Shown: positions 19,694 through 29,483 of the stretch, in pieces | Numbering within the stretch: the first letter of the stretch is position 1 | How the letters are laid out: each line of letters opens with the position of its first letter | Assembly (NCBI RefSeq): GCF_029030725.1 | Contig: NZ_CP113162.1 | Span: 866,501 to 930,500, forward strand | Source of the DNA: [Pseudomonas] carboxydohydrogena | Lineage (GTDB): Bacteria > Pseudomonadota > Alphaproteobacteria > Rhizobiales > Xanthobacteraceae | Length of the DNA stretch: 64,000 nucleotides | Direction of reading: 5' to 3' | Made by a program: the position numbers and the translations under genes | The notes under the pieces: generated by a model | Database searches by the model: none | The model's input: only the letters and a program-made list of their open reading frames with translations | What the model was told of the DNA's origin: nothing

Positions 19694-20410
19694 ATGAATT
19701 CGAAAAAATATGCCGCCGAACTGATCGGCACCTTCTGGCTCACTTTCGCGGGCTGCGGCAGCGCGGTTCTGGCGGCGGCCTTTCCGCAGGTCGGCATCGG
19801 CCTCTTGGGCGTCTCGCTGACCTTCGGCCTGAGCGTCGTCACCATGGCCTTCGCCATCGGCCACATTTCCGGCTGCCATCTCAATCCCGCCGTGACGGTG
19901 GGGCTTTGCGCGGGCGGCCGCTTTCCCGGAAGCCAGGTCATCCCCTACATCGTCGCCCAGGTGATCGGCGCGATCGCGGGTGCCGCACTCCTGTATGTCA
20001 TCGCCAGCGGCAAGGCGGGCTTCGACCTCGCGGGCGGCTTCGCCTCGAACGGCTATGGCGATCACTCGCCGGGCAAATACAGCCTCGTGGCCGGTTTCGT
20101 CTGCGAAGTGACGATGACCGCCATGTTCCTGTTCGTCATCATGGGCGCGACCCACGGCCGTGCGCCTGCGGGCTTCGCGCCGCTCGCCATCGGCCTTGCG
20201 CTCGTCATGATCCACCTCGTCAGCATTCCCGTCACCAACACCTCGGTGAACCCCGCGCGCAGCACCGGCCCCGCGTTGTTCGTCGGCGGCTGGGCGTTGC
20301 AGCAGCTCTGGCTGTTCTGGGTCGCGCCGCTGATCGGCGGCGTCATCGGCGGGGTGGTCTATCGCTGGCTGAGCGATGAGCCGGCTGGCATCGTCGAAGG
20401 GCGGAAGTAA
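19694..20410 (+). CDS. aqpZ: Aquaporin Z
   Basis: A 238-residue, six-helix inner-membrane water channel. Both NPA motifs are present (residues 64-66 and 186-188). The selectivity filter residues F44, H174 and R189 match AqpZ-type water channels rather than glycerol facilitators. Monocistronic, convergent with purK across a shared terminator. Confidence 0.95.
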   Translation: MNSKKYAAELIGTFWLTFAGCGSAVLAAAFPQVGIGLLGVSLTFGLSVVTMAFAIGHISGCHLNPAVTVGLCAGGRFPGSQVIPYIVAQVIGAIAGAALLYVIASGKAGFDLAGGFASNGYGDHSPGKYSLVAGFVCEVTMTAMFLFVIMGATHGRAPAGFAPLAIGLALVMIHLVSIPVTNTSVNPARSTGPALFVGGWALQQLWLFWVAPLIGGVIGGVVYRWLSDEPAGIVEGRK

Positions 20411-20426
20411 TTTCACTTCGAAACAC

Positions 20427-20463
20427 AAAGGCCGCTGCGAGCGATCGCGGCGGCCTTTTGTTT
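20427..20463. terminator. Terminator shared by aqpZ and purK
   Basis: AAAGGCCGC (20427-20435) pairs with GCGGCCTTT (20450-20458), followed by TTGTTTT on the plus strand. It lies between the convergent stops of aqpZ and purK. Confidence 0.75.
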
Positions 20464-21560
20464 TACTTGTGCGGCTTCACCTCGGTGACATGCCCCATCT
20501 TGCGTCCCGGGCGCGATGTGCCCTTGCCGTAGAGATGGACCGTCGCACCGGGCATGGTCAGCCATTTGCCGTAGTCGAGGATGTCGTCGCCGATCAGGTT
20601 GGTCATGGTGACCTGTCCGTGGCGGATCGGGTTGCCGAGCGGCCAACCCGCGATGGCGCGGATGTGCTGCTCGAATTGCGACACCGACGCGCCATCCAGC
20701 GTCCAGTGGCCGGAATTGTGCACGCGCGGAGCGATCTCGTTGACCAGCAGACGCGGCCCGTTCGCGCCGGGCACCACGAACAATTCCACGCCGAGCACGC
20801 CGACATAGTTCAGCGCGTTGGCGATTTTCGCGGCGATGTCGCGCGCCTCGTCGGCCAGTGCCGCGGGAATCGCCGCAGGCGCATAAGAGAATTTCAGGAT
20901 GTGGTTCTGGTGCTCGTTCTCGGTCACGTCGAAGCAGACGACGTGGCCATCCGCCGAGCGTGCGGCGATCACCGAAACTTCCTTCTCGAACGGCACGAAG
21001 CCTTCCAGAATCGCCGATCGGGTGGCGAGCGCCGCCCACACCGCGTCGAGATCGTCGCCTTCACGGATCATCGCCTGACCCTTGCCGTCATAACCGAAGC
21101 GCCGGGTCTTGAGCACGGCGGGCAGGCCGATCTTCTTCACCGCCTGCCGCAGGCTCTCGGCGGAGGTCACGTCAGCGTAACCGGCGGTGCCGATGCCGAG
21201 CGCGTTGACGAAGTTCTTCTCGCTGAGGCGGTCCTGAGTCGTTTCGAGGACTTTCGTATCCGGCAGCACCGGGCGGCGCGCCTGCAAGGCCAGCGCGGCG
21301 GCGGTCGGGACGTTCTCGAATTCGTAGGTGATGACATCGACATCGGAAGCGAACAGTTCCAGCGCCTCGATGTCGGCATATTCGGCGCAGGTGCAGTGCT
21401 GCACGACGTCGAAGGCGGGAGAATCCGGGTCCGGCGAGAAGACGTGCGATTTAAGCCCGAGCCGCGCGGCCGCGAGCGCCAGCATCCGGCCGAGCTGGCC
21501 GCCGCCCAGAATACCCACCGTGTCGCCGGGTTTCAGCGCCACCTGTTTCGATGAAATCAC
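20463..21560 (-). CDS. purK: 5-(carboxyamino)imidazole ribonucleotide synthase
   Basis: A 365-residue ATP-grasp enzyme of purine synthesis. It carboxylates aminoimidazole ribonucleotide using ATP and bicarbonate, giving the substrate of PurE. The N-terminal VGILGGGQLGRMLALAA and the ATP-grasp residues (KTRRFGYDGKGQ, NEIAPRVHNSGHWT) are typical. It follows purE by only nine bases, so the two form an operon read from the purE side. Confidence 0.96.
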   Translation of the reverse strand: MISSKQVALKPGDTVGILGGGQLGRMLALAAARLGLKSHVFSPDPDSPAFDVVQHCTCAEYADIEALELFASDVDVITYEFENVPTAAALALQARRPVLPDTKVLETTQDRLSEKNFVNALGIGTAGYADVTSAESLRQAVKKIGLPAVLKTRRFGYDGKGQAMIREGDDLDAVWAALATRSAILEGFVPFEKEVSVIAARSADGHVVCFDVTENEHQNHILKFSYAPAAIPAALADEARDIAAKIANALNYVGVLGVELFVVPGANGPRLLVNEIAPRVHNSGHWTLDGASVSQFEQHIRAIAGWPLGNPIRHGQVTMTNLIGDDILDYGKWLTMPGATVHLYGKGTSRPGRKMGHVTEVKPHK

Positions 21561-21569
21561 CGGAGATCC

Positions 21570-22046
21570 TTATGGCCGCTCGGAGACGGCGTCGGTTTGT
21601 TGCTTGCGCCATGCGGCGAGTTTCACCGCCAGCGCGCCGTCGGACAGCGCGAGCACGCTGGCGGCGAGAAGTGCTGCATTGATAGCGCCGGCTTTGCCGA
21701 TCGCCAAGGTTCCAACAGGCACCCCGGCGGGCATTTGCACGATGGAATAAAGGGAATCCATGCCCGACAGCGCCCTGGATTCCACCGGCACGCCGAACAC
21801 CGGCAGTTCGGTCATGGCGGCGGTCATGCCGGGCAAATGGGCGGCCCCGCCCGCGCCCGCGATCACGACCTTGTAGCCTGCGGCCTTGGCGCCCTTGGCG
21901 AAGCTGTAGAGCCGCTCCGGGGTGCGGTGGGCGGACACAATCAGCCGCTCCGAGGCGACGCCAAGGGCGTCCAGCGTCTCGGCAGCGTGCCGCATCGTCT
22001 CCCAGTCGGACTGGCTTCCCATGATGATGGCGATCGGGGCGGACAT
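21570..22046 (-). CDS. purE: 5-(carboxyamino)imidazole ribonucleotide mutase
   Basis: A 158-residue class I PurE that moves the carboxyl group from N5 to C4. The N-terminal [14 protein letters not shown] and the following SAHRTPERL are signature active-site segments, and [11 protein letters not shown] is conserved. The ATG at 22046 gives a normal-length protein; a longer frame would need a TTG at 22082 with no ribosome site. First gene of purE-purK. Confidence 0.96.
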   Translation of the reverse strand: MSAPIAIIMGSQSDWETMRHAAETLDALGVASERLIVSAHRTPERLYSFAKGAKAAGYKVVIAGAGGAAHLPGMTAAMTELPVFGVPVESRALSGMDSLYSIVQMPAGVPVGTLAIGKAGAINAALLAASVLALSDGALAVKLAAWRKQQTDAVSERP

Positions 22047-22192
22047 GGCGGCTTGGTTCTCGAAAAAATGGCGGAAAGACAAGGATTACAGGAGCGCACC
22101 CCTGCGGGGCAACCGCTTTGGGAGGGAGTTGGCGTCATGGTCAATGCCGGACACGGGGCATGCCGCCCGGGTTTTTCGGCCACGGCCGCCGG

Positions 22193-22399
22193 TCAGGCGA
22201 TGATGTCGGGGGTGATCTGGTCTTCGAGGAAGGAAATCCGGTCGCGCAACTGCAACTTGCGCTTTTTCAGCCGTTGCAGTTGCAGCAGGTCCGGCGCGGG
22301 GGAATGGTGCAGGGCCTCGATTGCGGCATCAAGGTCACGATGCTCCTGTTGCAGCCGCGCCAGTTCGAGAGCGAATTCGTTATTGTCTTGTTCGGCCAT
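22193..22399 (-). CDS. DUF465 (YdcH-like) small helical protein
   Basis: A 68-residue protein of the DUF465 family, forming a helical hairpin. LQRLKKRKLQLRDRISFLEDQI is the characteristic C-terminal half. Function unknown; members are abundant and cytosolic in proteobacteria. The start is uncertain: ATG 22399 gives family length and ATG 22447 adds 16 residues, and neither has a clear ribosome site. Divergent from a second DUF465 gene. Confidence 0.75.
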   Translation of the reverse strand: MAEQDNNEFALELARLQQEHRDLDAAIEALHHSPAPDLLQLQRLKKRKLQLRDRISFLEDQITPDIIA

Positions 22400-22562
22400 A
22401 ATGATCGACGGCTTGCCGGTCTGCGACGTGTAGTTCGCTCTCTTCATGGCAGAAAAGAACGTGCGGTGCCAGCCTTCGCAATTTCTGGTTGGGATTTTCT
22501 AAAATGCGATCCGTTCCCTTCTCCGGATAACAACAAGTTTGAATGTGTCGCATCGATCCCAG

Positions 22563-22590
22563 TCGACAGATCGCAATTGCGATGTACAAT
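22563..22590 (+). promoter_or_regulatory. Candidate promoter with 14-bp palindrome
   Basis: TCGACA (22563-22568) and TACAAT (22585-22590), 16 bases apart, make a good sigma70-type promoter for the DUF465 gene at 22639. Between them lies ATCGCAATTGCGAT (22570-22583), a perfect palindrome positioned like a repressor site. Confidence 0.45.
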
Positions 22591-22638
22591 CTTCCGTTCG
22601 ACCTCGTATCTGACATCCACGGAAGAAGGAGACTTCTA

Positions 22639-22824
22639 ATGGCGATTCAGGCGCATCTCGTTGAACTGGAGCGTAAGCACCGTATGCTCGAAGGCGAACT
22701 GCACGAGGCTTTGAAGAATCTCGCGACTGACGATGTGCGTATTGTCGAATTGAAGCGGCGCAAGCTGCTGCTCAAGGACCAGATCGAACGCCTGAAGGCG
22801 TCCGGCGGTCAGACCCTGCACTGA
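22639..22824 (+). CDS. DUF465 (YdcH-like) small helical protein
   Basis: A 61-residue DUF465 member (LVELERKHRMLEGELHEAL, then VELKRRKLLLKDQIERL), a predicted coiled-coil hairpin. GGAG lies eight bases before the ATG at 22639. It is divergent from, and a distant paralogue of, the gene at 22193-22399. Function unknown. Confidence 0.85.
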   Translation: MAIQAHLVELERKHRMLEGELHEALKNLATDDVRIVELKRRKLLLKDQIERLKASGGQTLH

Positions 22825-22887
22825 TTTTCCCGCCTGTCTTTTTCCAGGACTTGAAACGACTGGACGTGAAGGGCCGCTCTTTCGCCG

Positions 22888-23997
22888 CTATTTATCGCGC
22901 GGAAAGAGGGCCCGCACGTCTTCCGCGATCGCGAGCGATGCGGTCAGGCCCGGCGATTCGATACCGAACAGGTTGACGAGTCCCGGGACGCCGTGACGCT
23001 GCGCGCCCTGGATCACGAAATCCTGCGCGGGAGCGCCGGGCGGAACGATCTTGGGCCGGATGCCTGAATAGGCCGGCACAAGCGCGCCATCCGGAAGATC
23101 CTGCCAATAGCGCCGGATCGCCGGATAGAAACGCTCCGCGCGTTCTGGATCGACATCATAGGCGAGCGTTTCCACCCATTCGACGTCGGGGCCGAACCGT
23201 CCGGCGCCGCCGGTATCGAGCGTGAGATGCACGCCGAGGCCGCCCGGCTCGGGCAGCGGATAAATCAGGCGTGAGAACGGCACGCGCGTCGCGCAGGCGA
23301 AGTAATTGCCCTTGGCGTAGTAGGCCGTGGGAATATGCTCGGGCGGCAGTCCTTCGATGGCGCGGGCCACCTCCGGCGCGCTCAGTCCGGCCGCGTTGAT
23401 GAGGAGATCGCAGCCGAGCGTCATCGGCGCATCGCCGCCGGTCTCGACCACGAATCCCTCGCCCTCCCGCCGCGCCTTCATGAGCGGAGCGTGAAAGGCG
23501 AACGCCGCGCCCGCCTGTTCGGCATCGCCCCGCAGGCTGAGCATGAATGCGTGGCTGTCGATGATGCCGGTCGAGGGCGAATGCAGCGCGCCGGTGCAGT
23601 TCAGTGCGGGTTCTTTCGCGCGCGCTTCGTCCGCGCTCAAGGTGACCAGATCGGTGACGCCGTTCGCCTCGGCGCGGGCGCGGATCGCGGAAAGTCTCTC
23701 GGGATCGTCGGGCCCGGTGGCGACGATGAGCTTGCCGCAGCGGCGGTACGGCACACCGTGGTCCTCGCAGTAGCGGTACAGCAACTCCCTGCCGGTGACG
23801 CACAGCCGCGCCATGGCGCTGCCCGCGGGATAATAGATGCCGGCGTGGATCACTTCCGAATTACGCGATGACGTGCCGGTGCCGATATCGCCCGCAGTCT
23901 CGATCACGATCACCTCGCGCCCGGCCAAAGCGAGCGCGCGCGCCACAGCGAGGCCCACGACTCCCGCGCCCACGACGATGCACTCAACGCGATCCAT
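22888..23997 (-). CDS. FAD-dependent oxidoreductase, L-2-hydroxyglutarate dehydrogenase-like
   Basis: A 369-residue DAO-fold flavoprotein. The FAD-binding [14 protein letters not shown] is at about 10-23, followed by the family sequence [16 protein letters not shown]. The C-terminal [16 protein letters not shown] matches the LhgO/L2HGDH branch, which oxidises L-2-hydroxyglutarate to 2-oxoglutarate. The substrate is inferred by family only. It stands alone, convergent with the DUF465 gene and divergent from the GGDEF-EAL gene. Confidence 0.85.
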   Translation of the reverse strand: MDRVECIVVGAGVVGLAVARALALAGREVIVIETAGDIGTGTSSRNSEVIHAGIYYPAGSAMARLCVTGRELLYRYCEDHGVPYRRCGKLIVATGPDDPERLSAIRARAEANGVTDLVTLSADEARAKEPALNCTGALHSPSTGIIDSHAFMLSLRGDAEQAGAAFAFHAPLMKARREGEGFVVETGGDAPMTLGCDLLINAAGLSAPEVARAIEGLPPEHIPTAYYAKGNYFACATRVPFSRLIYPLPEPGGLGVHLTLDTGGAGRFGPDVEWVETLAYDVDPERAERFYPAIRRYWQDLPDGALVPAYSGIRPKIVPPGAPAQDFVIQGAQRHGVPGLVNLFGIESPGLTASLAIAEDVRALFPRDK

Positions 23998-24178
23998 GCA
24001 TTCTCCGGTGCGGCGTTTGCGTCATAGGCGTTCGTGGCTTCGGGCCGGTGAGGATTTCATTAACCATGACCAACCATTTGCTCGCGCGGAAGTGAATAAA
24101 TCGCGGTGCTGGGGTACGCGTTTACCCGATGAATACCGCTGCAACCAGAGAGTGTCGCTCGTCAATCCACGGGTTATC

Positions 24179-26509
24179 ATGGACGTCTGGCGCAGGATCA
24201 TCAGAACGGGGGCCATCCGCTTCTCCGGCGGGGTGGGTTTGGTTGTCGCGTTGTCGATGATGACCGCCCCGATGGCCCATGCCATGACCGACGCCGAAGT
24301 CGCGACCGGTTTCGCTGGCATGGACCAGAGGTCCCTGACTTTTCAGATCGTGGTCGATGGCCTGATCGTCATTTTCATTCTGTTCGCGATGTTCGTCTGG
24401 GTGATGTCCGCGCTGCGCCGCGCCCGCCGGATCAATGCGCGCCGCGAATTTTTCGTCTCCTCCGCGCTCAACAACCTGTCGCAAGGCATCGTCATCACCA
24501 ATGCGCGGCAGGTGGTCACGTATTGCAACGACCGGTATTTGCAAATCTACGGCCTGTCGCGTTCCGACATCCGCAAGAACATGACGCGGCTCGAGTTGAT
24601 GGAGCTTCGCAAGGCGCGTGGAATGCTGGCGGAAGACATCGAGACCTATTGGCAGGACTCCATGGCGCCCGAGGGCTATGTCAATGTGCTGCCGGACGGG
24701 CGGCGTATCCGCATGAAGAAGGAGACGCTCTCCAACGGCGGTATCGTTGCCACGCACGAGGATTGCACCGAGGAGGGCAGGCTTTCGGAAGAACTGGCCT
24801 CGACCAAGCGCTTCCTGGAGATGGTGCTCGACAACATCCCCTCCGCCGTCATGGTCAAGCGCATCAAGGACGGCAAGTTCGTGCTCGCCAACCGCGCGGC
24901 CGAGACTATTCTGAATCGCAAGCGTGGCGCCATCATCGGCCAGACGGTGATGGAGGTTCATCCCGAGGCTGCGGCGAAGTTCGTGCTTCAGCGCGACGAT
25001 GCCGCGATCCAGCAGGGCGGCCTTGTCACCGAAGAACACCCGATTCCGACTGACAACGGGCTGCGTCTGTTCGCCACCCGCCGCGTCACCGTCACCGATG
25101 AGGCGGGCGCGCCGCAATATCTCATCAAGACCAGCGACGACATCACTGACCGGCGCGAGACGGAATCGCGCATGGCGCACATGGCCTATCACGACGGCCT
25201 CACCGGCATGCCGAACCGCGCCGCGTTCTTGCAGGCGCTGGCGCAACTGATCGACGCCTGCGACGGCACCAATGAGGAATTCGCGGTGCTGTCGGTCGAT
25301 CTCGATCGCTTCAAGGAAGTCAACGACGTGTTCGGTCACGAGATCGGCGACAAACTCTTGATCGAAGTGACCAAGCGGCTCGAGAAAGCGGCCGGCGCAG
25401 GCGTGGTCGCGCGGCTCGGCGGCGACGAATACGGCATGATCATCGACGGCGAGCAGCCGACGGCGGCGTGGAAACTCGCCGAAACTGTCGCCAGGATGAT
25501 CTCTCAGGAATTCGAGATCGACGGCAAGACCCTGCGCATCGGCGTCACCGCGGGCATCTCGATCTTCCCGCGTAACGGCCGCGATGGCGCGGCGCTGCTG
25601 GCGAATGCCGGTGCGGCGCTGAGCCGCGCCAAGGCCAAGTCGCGCGGTTCGATCGTGTTCTACGAAGCCGAAATGGATCAGCAGATTCGCGACCGGCGCG
25701 CCTTGCATCAGGACCTGCACAACGCGCTGCGCAAGGGCGAAATGTCGCTGCATTACCAGCCGCTGGCGCGGGCGCGCCAGCATCTGTGCGGCGACGACGT
25801 GACGGGATTCGAGGCACTGGTACGCTGGGTGCATCCGACGCGCGGCTTCGTGCCGCCGTCCGATTTCATTCCGCTCGCCGAGGAAAGCGGCCTGATCGTC
25901 GAACTGGGCGAATGGATTTTGCGGGAGGCTTGCCGCGAGGCCGCATCGTGGCCGCGTCATTTGCAGATCGCCGTCAACCTGTCTCCCGCGCAGTTCATGC
26001 ATGGCGATCTGGTCGGGCTTGTCCATTCGATCCTGCTGGAGACGGGCCTCACCCCCGGCCGGCTCGAACTCGAAATCACCGAAGGCGTGCTGATCGACGA
26101 TTTCGAGCGCAGCCTGCTGCTGCTGCGCCGCCTGAAAGCGCTCGGCGTGCGTATCGCGATGGACGATTTCGGCTCCGGCTATTCGTCGCTGACCTATCTG
26201 CAAGCGTTCCCGTTCGACAAGATCAAGATCGACCGCGCCTTCGTCATGAATCTCGGCCGCAACCAGCAATCCTCGGCGATCATCCGTTCGGTGATCGGAC
26301 TTGGTCACGGCCTCGATATCTCTATCGTCGCCGAGGGCGTCGAAACGCAGGATCAGTTGAGCTTCCTCGCGGTGGAGGCCTGCGACCAGATCCAGGGCTA
26401 TCTGCTGGGCAAGCCGGGCCCGATCGTGCACTACGACGCCTGGGTGGGACGCAAGCCCTATGTCGATGTCGAAGGCAGCAACGTCGTCACCATCCGCCGG
26501 GTCAGCTAG
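24179..26509 (+). CDS. Membrane PAS-GGDEF-EAL protein (cyclic-di-GMP turnover)
   Basis: A 776-residue protein with a signal-like first hydrophobic segment (about 15-35) and a second membrane helix (about 60-83). Two PAS-type regions follow (about 100-210 and 220-330), then GGDEF and EAL domains. The GGDEF motif is GGDEY at 414-418, a mild variant of the cyclase signature. The EAL motif is intact (FEALVRW, Glu near residue 545), with later DDFGSGYSS and EGVET, so phosphodiesterase activity is likely. The ATG at 24179 has only a weak ribosome site; an in-frame GTG at 24152 is possible. Confidence 0.88.
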   Translation: MDVWRRIIRTGAIRFSGGVGLVVALSMMTAPMAHAMTDAEVATGFAGMDQRSLTFQIVVDGLIVIFILFAMFVWVMSALRRARRINARREFFVSSALNNLSQGIVITNARQVVTYCNDRYLQIYGLSRSDIRKNMTRLELMELRKARGMLAEDIETYWQDSMAPEGYVNVLPDGRRIRMKKETLSNGGIVATHEDCTEEGRLSEELASTKRFLEMVLDNIPSAVMVKRIKDGKFVLANRAAETILNRKRGAIIGQTVMEVHPEAAAKFVLQRDDAAIQQGGLVTEEHPIPTDNGLRLFATRRVTVTDEAGAPQYLIKTSDDITDRRETESRMAHMAYHDGLTGMPNRAAFLQALAQLIDACDGTNEEFAVLSVDLDRFKEVNDVFGHEIGDKLLIEVTKRLEKAAGAGVVARLGGDEYGMIIDGEQPTAAWKLAETVARMISQEFEIDGKTLRIGVTAGISIFPRNGRDGAALLANAGAALSRAKAKSRGSIVFYEAEMDQQIRDRRALHQDLHNALRKGEMSLHYQPLARARQHLCGDDVTGFEALVRWVHPTRGFVPPSDFIPLAEESGLIVELGEWILREACREAASWPRHLQIAVNLSPAQFMHGDLVGLVHSILLETGLTPGRLELEITEGVLIDDFERSLLLLRRLKALGVRIAMDDFGSGYSSLTYLQAFPFDKIKIDRAFVMNLGRNQQSSAIIRSVIGLGHGLDISIVAEGVETQDQLSFLAVEACDQIQGYLLGKPGPIVHYDAWVGRKPYVDVEGSNVVTIRRVS

Positions 26510-26666
26510 CTTTACATTCCCTCCTGTGAACGTGCGTCGGGTGGCTGCGGCCGCCCGGCTTGACAATGCGCACAGTGATGCCAAGAGCATGGACGCTTTG
26601 GTTTGGCGCGCGGCCTGAAAAGGCCATCGGGGCGGGAGTTCGCGATCAAATGCGGAATGGATTCTC

Positions 26667-27758
26667 ATGAGCGGCGCTGCATCTGCGCCGCTGATGCGCA
26701 TCGAGACTGTCAGCAAGCGGTTCGGCGGCTTTACCGCCGTCGATGGCGTGTCGCTCCAGATCGGCGCGGGGGAGTTCTTTGCGCTGCTCGGCCCGAGCGG
26801 CTGCGGCAAGACCACGCTGTTGCGGATGCTGGCCGGATTCGAGACGCCGGACCAAGGCGGCATCTGGCTCGACGGCGAGAACATCGCAGACGTGCCGCCG
26901 CATCTGCGCCCCGTGAACATGATGTTCCAGAACTACGCGCTGTTTCCCCATCTCAGTGTCGAGGCCAACATTGCCTTCGGCCTGAAGCGGGCGGGGCTAC
27001 CGAAAGATGAAATCGCCATGCGCGTCGCGGAGATGGTCGCGCTGGTACGGTTGCAGGGGCTGGAGCGGCGCAAGCCCGATCAGTTGTCCGGTGGGCAGCG
27101 TCAGCGCGTGGCGCTGGCGCGTGCCCTGGCGCGGCGGCCGCGCCTGCTGCTGCTCGACGAGCCGCTGGCGGCGCTCGACAAGAAGCTGCGCGCGGAAACG
27201 CAGGCTGAGCTTATTCAGGTGCAGCGCCGCCTCGGCATGTCCTTCATCATCGTCACCCACGATCAGGAGGAGGCGATGACGCTGGCCGACCGGATCGGCG
27301 TGATGAACAAGGGGCAACTGGTGCAGGTGGCAACGCCGCGCGCGCTGTACGAGCGGCCGGGTTCGCGCTGGATCGCGGGCTTCGTCGGTGACGTCAATCT
27401 GTTCGACGGGCAGGTGGTGTCGCAGGCGGGCGGCTGCGTGAGCGTTGCGATGCCGACGGCCGGCGTGTTTCGTGTCGCGGGCGCGGTGCAAGCCGGGCAG
27501 GCGGTCTCGATCGCGGTGCGGCCCGAGAAGCTGTCGCTCTCGCATGATGTGTCCTCAGGCGGCGTCAACGCGCAGCCGGGCGAGGTGGTTGATGCCGATT
27601 ATCTCGGCGGGTTGACGCGCTATCGCGTGAAACTCGCGGGTGGCGATGTCGTCCAGGTCGCGCGCGTCAACGCGGCGGGCAGCGAGGCGGCGTTCGAGAC
27701 CGGGCAGCAAGTGGTGGTGTCGTTCGCGCCGGAAGACGCGGTGGTGCTGACGCAATGA
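26667..27758 (+). CDS. ABC transporter ATPase, spermidine/putrescine type
   Basis: A 363-residue PotA/PotG-like ATPase with Walker A GPSGCGKTT, signature LSGGQRQRVALARALA, Walker B LLLLDEPL and the switch His in THDQEEA. A TOBE domain occupies the C-terminal 90 residues. It energises the two permeases encoded next, whose first start overlaps this stop by four bases. Uptake of polyamines is the family expectation, but iron and other substrates share this subfamily. Confidence 0.9.
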   Translation: MSGAASAPLMRIETVSKRFGGFTAVDGVSLQIGAGEFFALLGPSGCGKTTLLRMLAGFETPDQGGIWLDGENIADVPPHLRPVNMMFQNYALFPHLSVEANIAFGLKRAGLPKDEIAMRVAEMVALVRLQGLERRKPDQLSGGQRQRVALARALARRPRLLLLDEPLAALDKKLRAETQAELIQVQRRLGMSFIIVTHDQEEAMTLADRIGVMNKGQLVQVATPRALYERPGSRWIAGFVGDVNLFDGQVVSQAGGCVSVAMPTAGVFRVAGAVQAGQAVSIAVRPEKLSLSHDVSSGGVNAQPGEVVDADYLGGLTRYRVKLAGGDVVQVARVNAAGSEAAFETGQQVVVSFAPEDAVVLTQ

Positions 27759-28666
27759 AAAGCCGCCGCATCTTCACCCGTCCGGCACGGATCGCCGCCG
27801 TCGCGCCTTATGTGTGGATGGCGCTGTTCTTTCTGGTGCCGTTCGGCTTCGTGCTGAAGATCGCGCTGTCGCAGACGGTGATCGCGCAGCCGCCTTATGC
27901 GCCGGCGTTCGATCTATTCGGGGGGTGGAGCGCCTTTCGCGACGGCCTGTCGAAACTCTCGCTCGACAATTTCTATCTGCTCGCCTCCGACGACATTTAT
28001 ATCTTCTCTTACCTGCGCAGCGTCACCGTGGCGCTGGTCTCGACTTTGATCCTGCTCGTGATCGGCTATCCGGTCGCCTACGCGATGTCGCGGTTGCCGC
28101 AACGCTGGCAAAGCGTCACGATGATGCTGGTGGTGGTGCCGTTCTGGACCTCGTTCCTGATCCGCATCTATGCCTGGATCAACATTTTGCAGCACGATGG
28201 GCTTCTCAACTCGCTGCTGCTGACGCTGCATATCATCGACCGCCCGGTGCCGTGGCTGTCGACCGACGCCGCGATGTATCTCGGCATCGTCTATTCGTAT
28301 TTTCCGTTCATGATCCTGCCGCTGTTCGCGACGCTCTCGAAGATGGACGGCGCATTGCTGGAGGCCGCCGGCGATCTCGGCTGCTCGCGGCTGAAGGCGT
28401 TCTGGCTCGTCACCGTGCCGCTGTCGCTGCCTGGCATCGCGGCGGGAGCGCTGTTGTGCTTCATCCCGATCGCGGGCGAATTCGTGATCCCCGATCTGCT
28501 CGCGGGTTCCGACAATATGATGATCGGCCAGACGCTGTGGCTGGAATTCTTCACCAACCGCGACTGGCCGGTGGCCTCGACCATCGCCGTCGTGCTGCTG
28601 GTGCTGCTGCTCGCGCCGCTGCTGGTCTATGAGCACATCCAGCGCAAGCAGTTGGAGAGCCGCTGA
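27755..28666 (+). CDS. ABC transporter permease (PotB/PotH type)
   Basis: A 303-residue inner-membrane permease with six transmembrane helices. The EAA loop EAAGDLGCSRLKAFWLVTVPLSLPG contacts the ATPase. The start overlaps the ATPase gene (ATGA), and the stop overlaps the next permease by one base, indicating one operon with coupled translation. Pairs with the PotC/PotI-like protein downstream. Confidence 0.9.
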   Translation: MKSRRIFTRPARIAAVAPYVWMALFFLVPFGFVLKIALSQTVIAQPPYAPAFDLFGGWSAFRDGLSKLSLDNFYLLASDDIYIFSYLRSVTVALVSTLILLVIGYPVAYAMSRLPQRWQSVTMMLVVVPFWTSFLIRIYAWINILQHDGLLNSLLLTLHIIDRPVPWLSTDAAMYLGIVYSYFPFMILPLFATLSKMDGALLEAAGDLGCSRLKAFWLVTVPLSLPGIAAGALLCFIPIAGEFVIPDLLAGSDNMMIGQTLWLEFFTNRDWPVASTIAVVLLVLLLAPLLVYEHIQRKQLESR

Positions 28667-29481
28667 TGGCGCGCGCGCTGCATAAACCCTCGGCGGTGAA
28701 TGTCGCGGCTCTCGCGCTGGGGCTGGCGTTTCTGTATCTGCCGATCGTCATTCTGGTGATCTATTCGTTCAACGCCTCGCGCCTCGTCACGGTGTGGGGC
28801 GGCTGGTCGCTGAAATGGTATCGCGAATTGTTCGACAATAGCGCAATGCTGTCGGCGGCCTGGATGAGCCTGCGCGTCGGCGTGGTGTCGGCGAGTCTCG
28901 CGACACTGCTCGGCACGTTGGCGGCCGTCGGTCTGTCGCGCGGCGGATTTTTTCGCGGCCGCACGTTGTTTTCCGGAATGCTGTATGCGCCATTGGTGAT
29001 GCCGGAAGTCATCACCGGGCTTTCGTTGCTTCTGCTGTTCGTCGCCATCGATGCCGGGCGCGGCTTCTGGACCGTCACCATCGCCCACACCACGCTGACG
29101 ATGTGCTTTGTCGCGGTGGTGGTGCAGGCGCGGCTGAACGGGCTCGACCGCAGTCTGGAGGAGGCGGCGATGGATCTCGGTTGCAGCCCGGCGCGGGCGT
29201 TCGCGTCCGTCACGCTGCCGTTGATCTGGCCCTCGATTGCCGCGGGCTGGATGCTGGCGTTCACACTGTCGCTCGATGATCTGGTGATCGCGAGCTTCAC
29301 CACGGGACCGGGGTCCTCGACGCTGCCGATCCGGATTTATTCGGAAGTGCGGCTCGGGGTGAAGCCGGAGATCAACGCGATCTGCACGCTGATCGTGGCC
29401 TTTGTCGCGGCGGTGATCGTCGCGGCGTCACTTGCTTCGAAATTGTCGAGCGATCGTGGCGAGAACGCCGCGCCGCTGTAA
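28666..29481 (+). CDS. ABC transporter permease (PotC/PotI type)
   Basis: A 271-residue second permease with six membrane segments and the EAA loop EEAAMDLGCSPARAFASVTLPLIWP. Completes the importer core. No periplasmic binding-protein gene follows: the next gene (AsmA) is on the opposite strand, only two bases away. The solute receptor must lie elsewhere. Confidence 0.9.
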   Translation: MARALHKPSAVNVAALALGLAFLYLPIVILVIYSFNASRLVTVWGGWSLKWYRELFDNSAMLSAAWMSLRVGVVSASLATLLGTLAAVGLSRGGFFRGRTLFSGMLYAPLVMPEVITGLSLLLLFVAIDAGRGFWTVTIAHTTLTMCFVAVVVQARLNGLDRSLEEAAMDLGCSPARAFASVTLPLIWPSIAAGWMLAFTLSLDDLVIASFTTGPGSSTLPIRIYSEVRLGVKPEINAICTLIVAFVAAVIVAASLASKLSSDRGENAAPL

Positions 29482-29483
29482 GT

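Noticed and set aside
21570-22082. Longer PurE starting at 22082
   Set aside because: The first codon would be TTG without a ribosome site, and the extra residues are not part of the PurE family. ATG 22046 fits the conserved N-terminus.
24179-26509. GGDEF domain called inactive because of GGDEY
   Set aside because: The change of Phe to Tyr is conservative and the other cyclase residues (DLDRFKEVND) are intact, so inactivity cannot be claimed from sequence.
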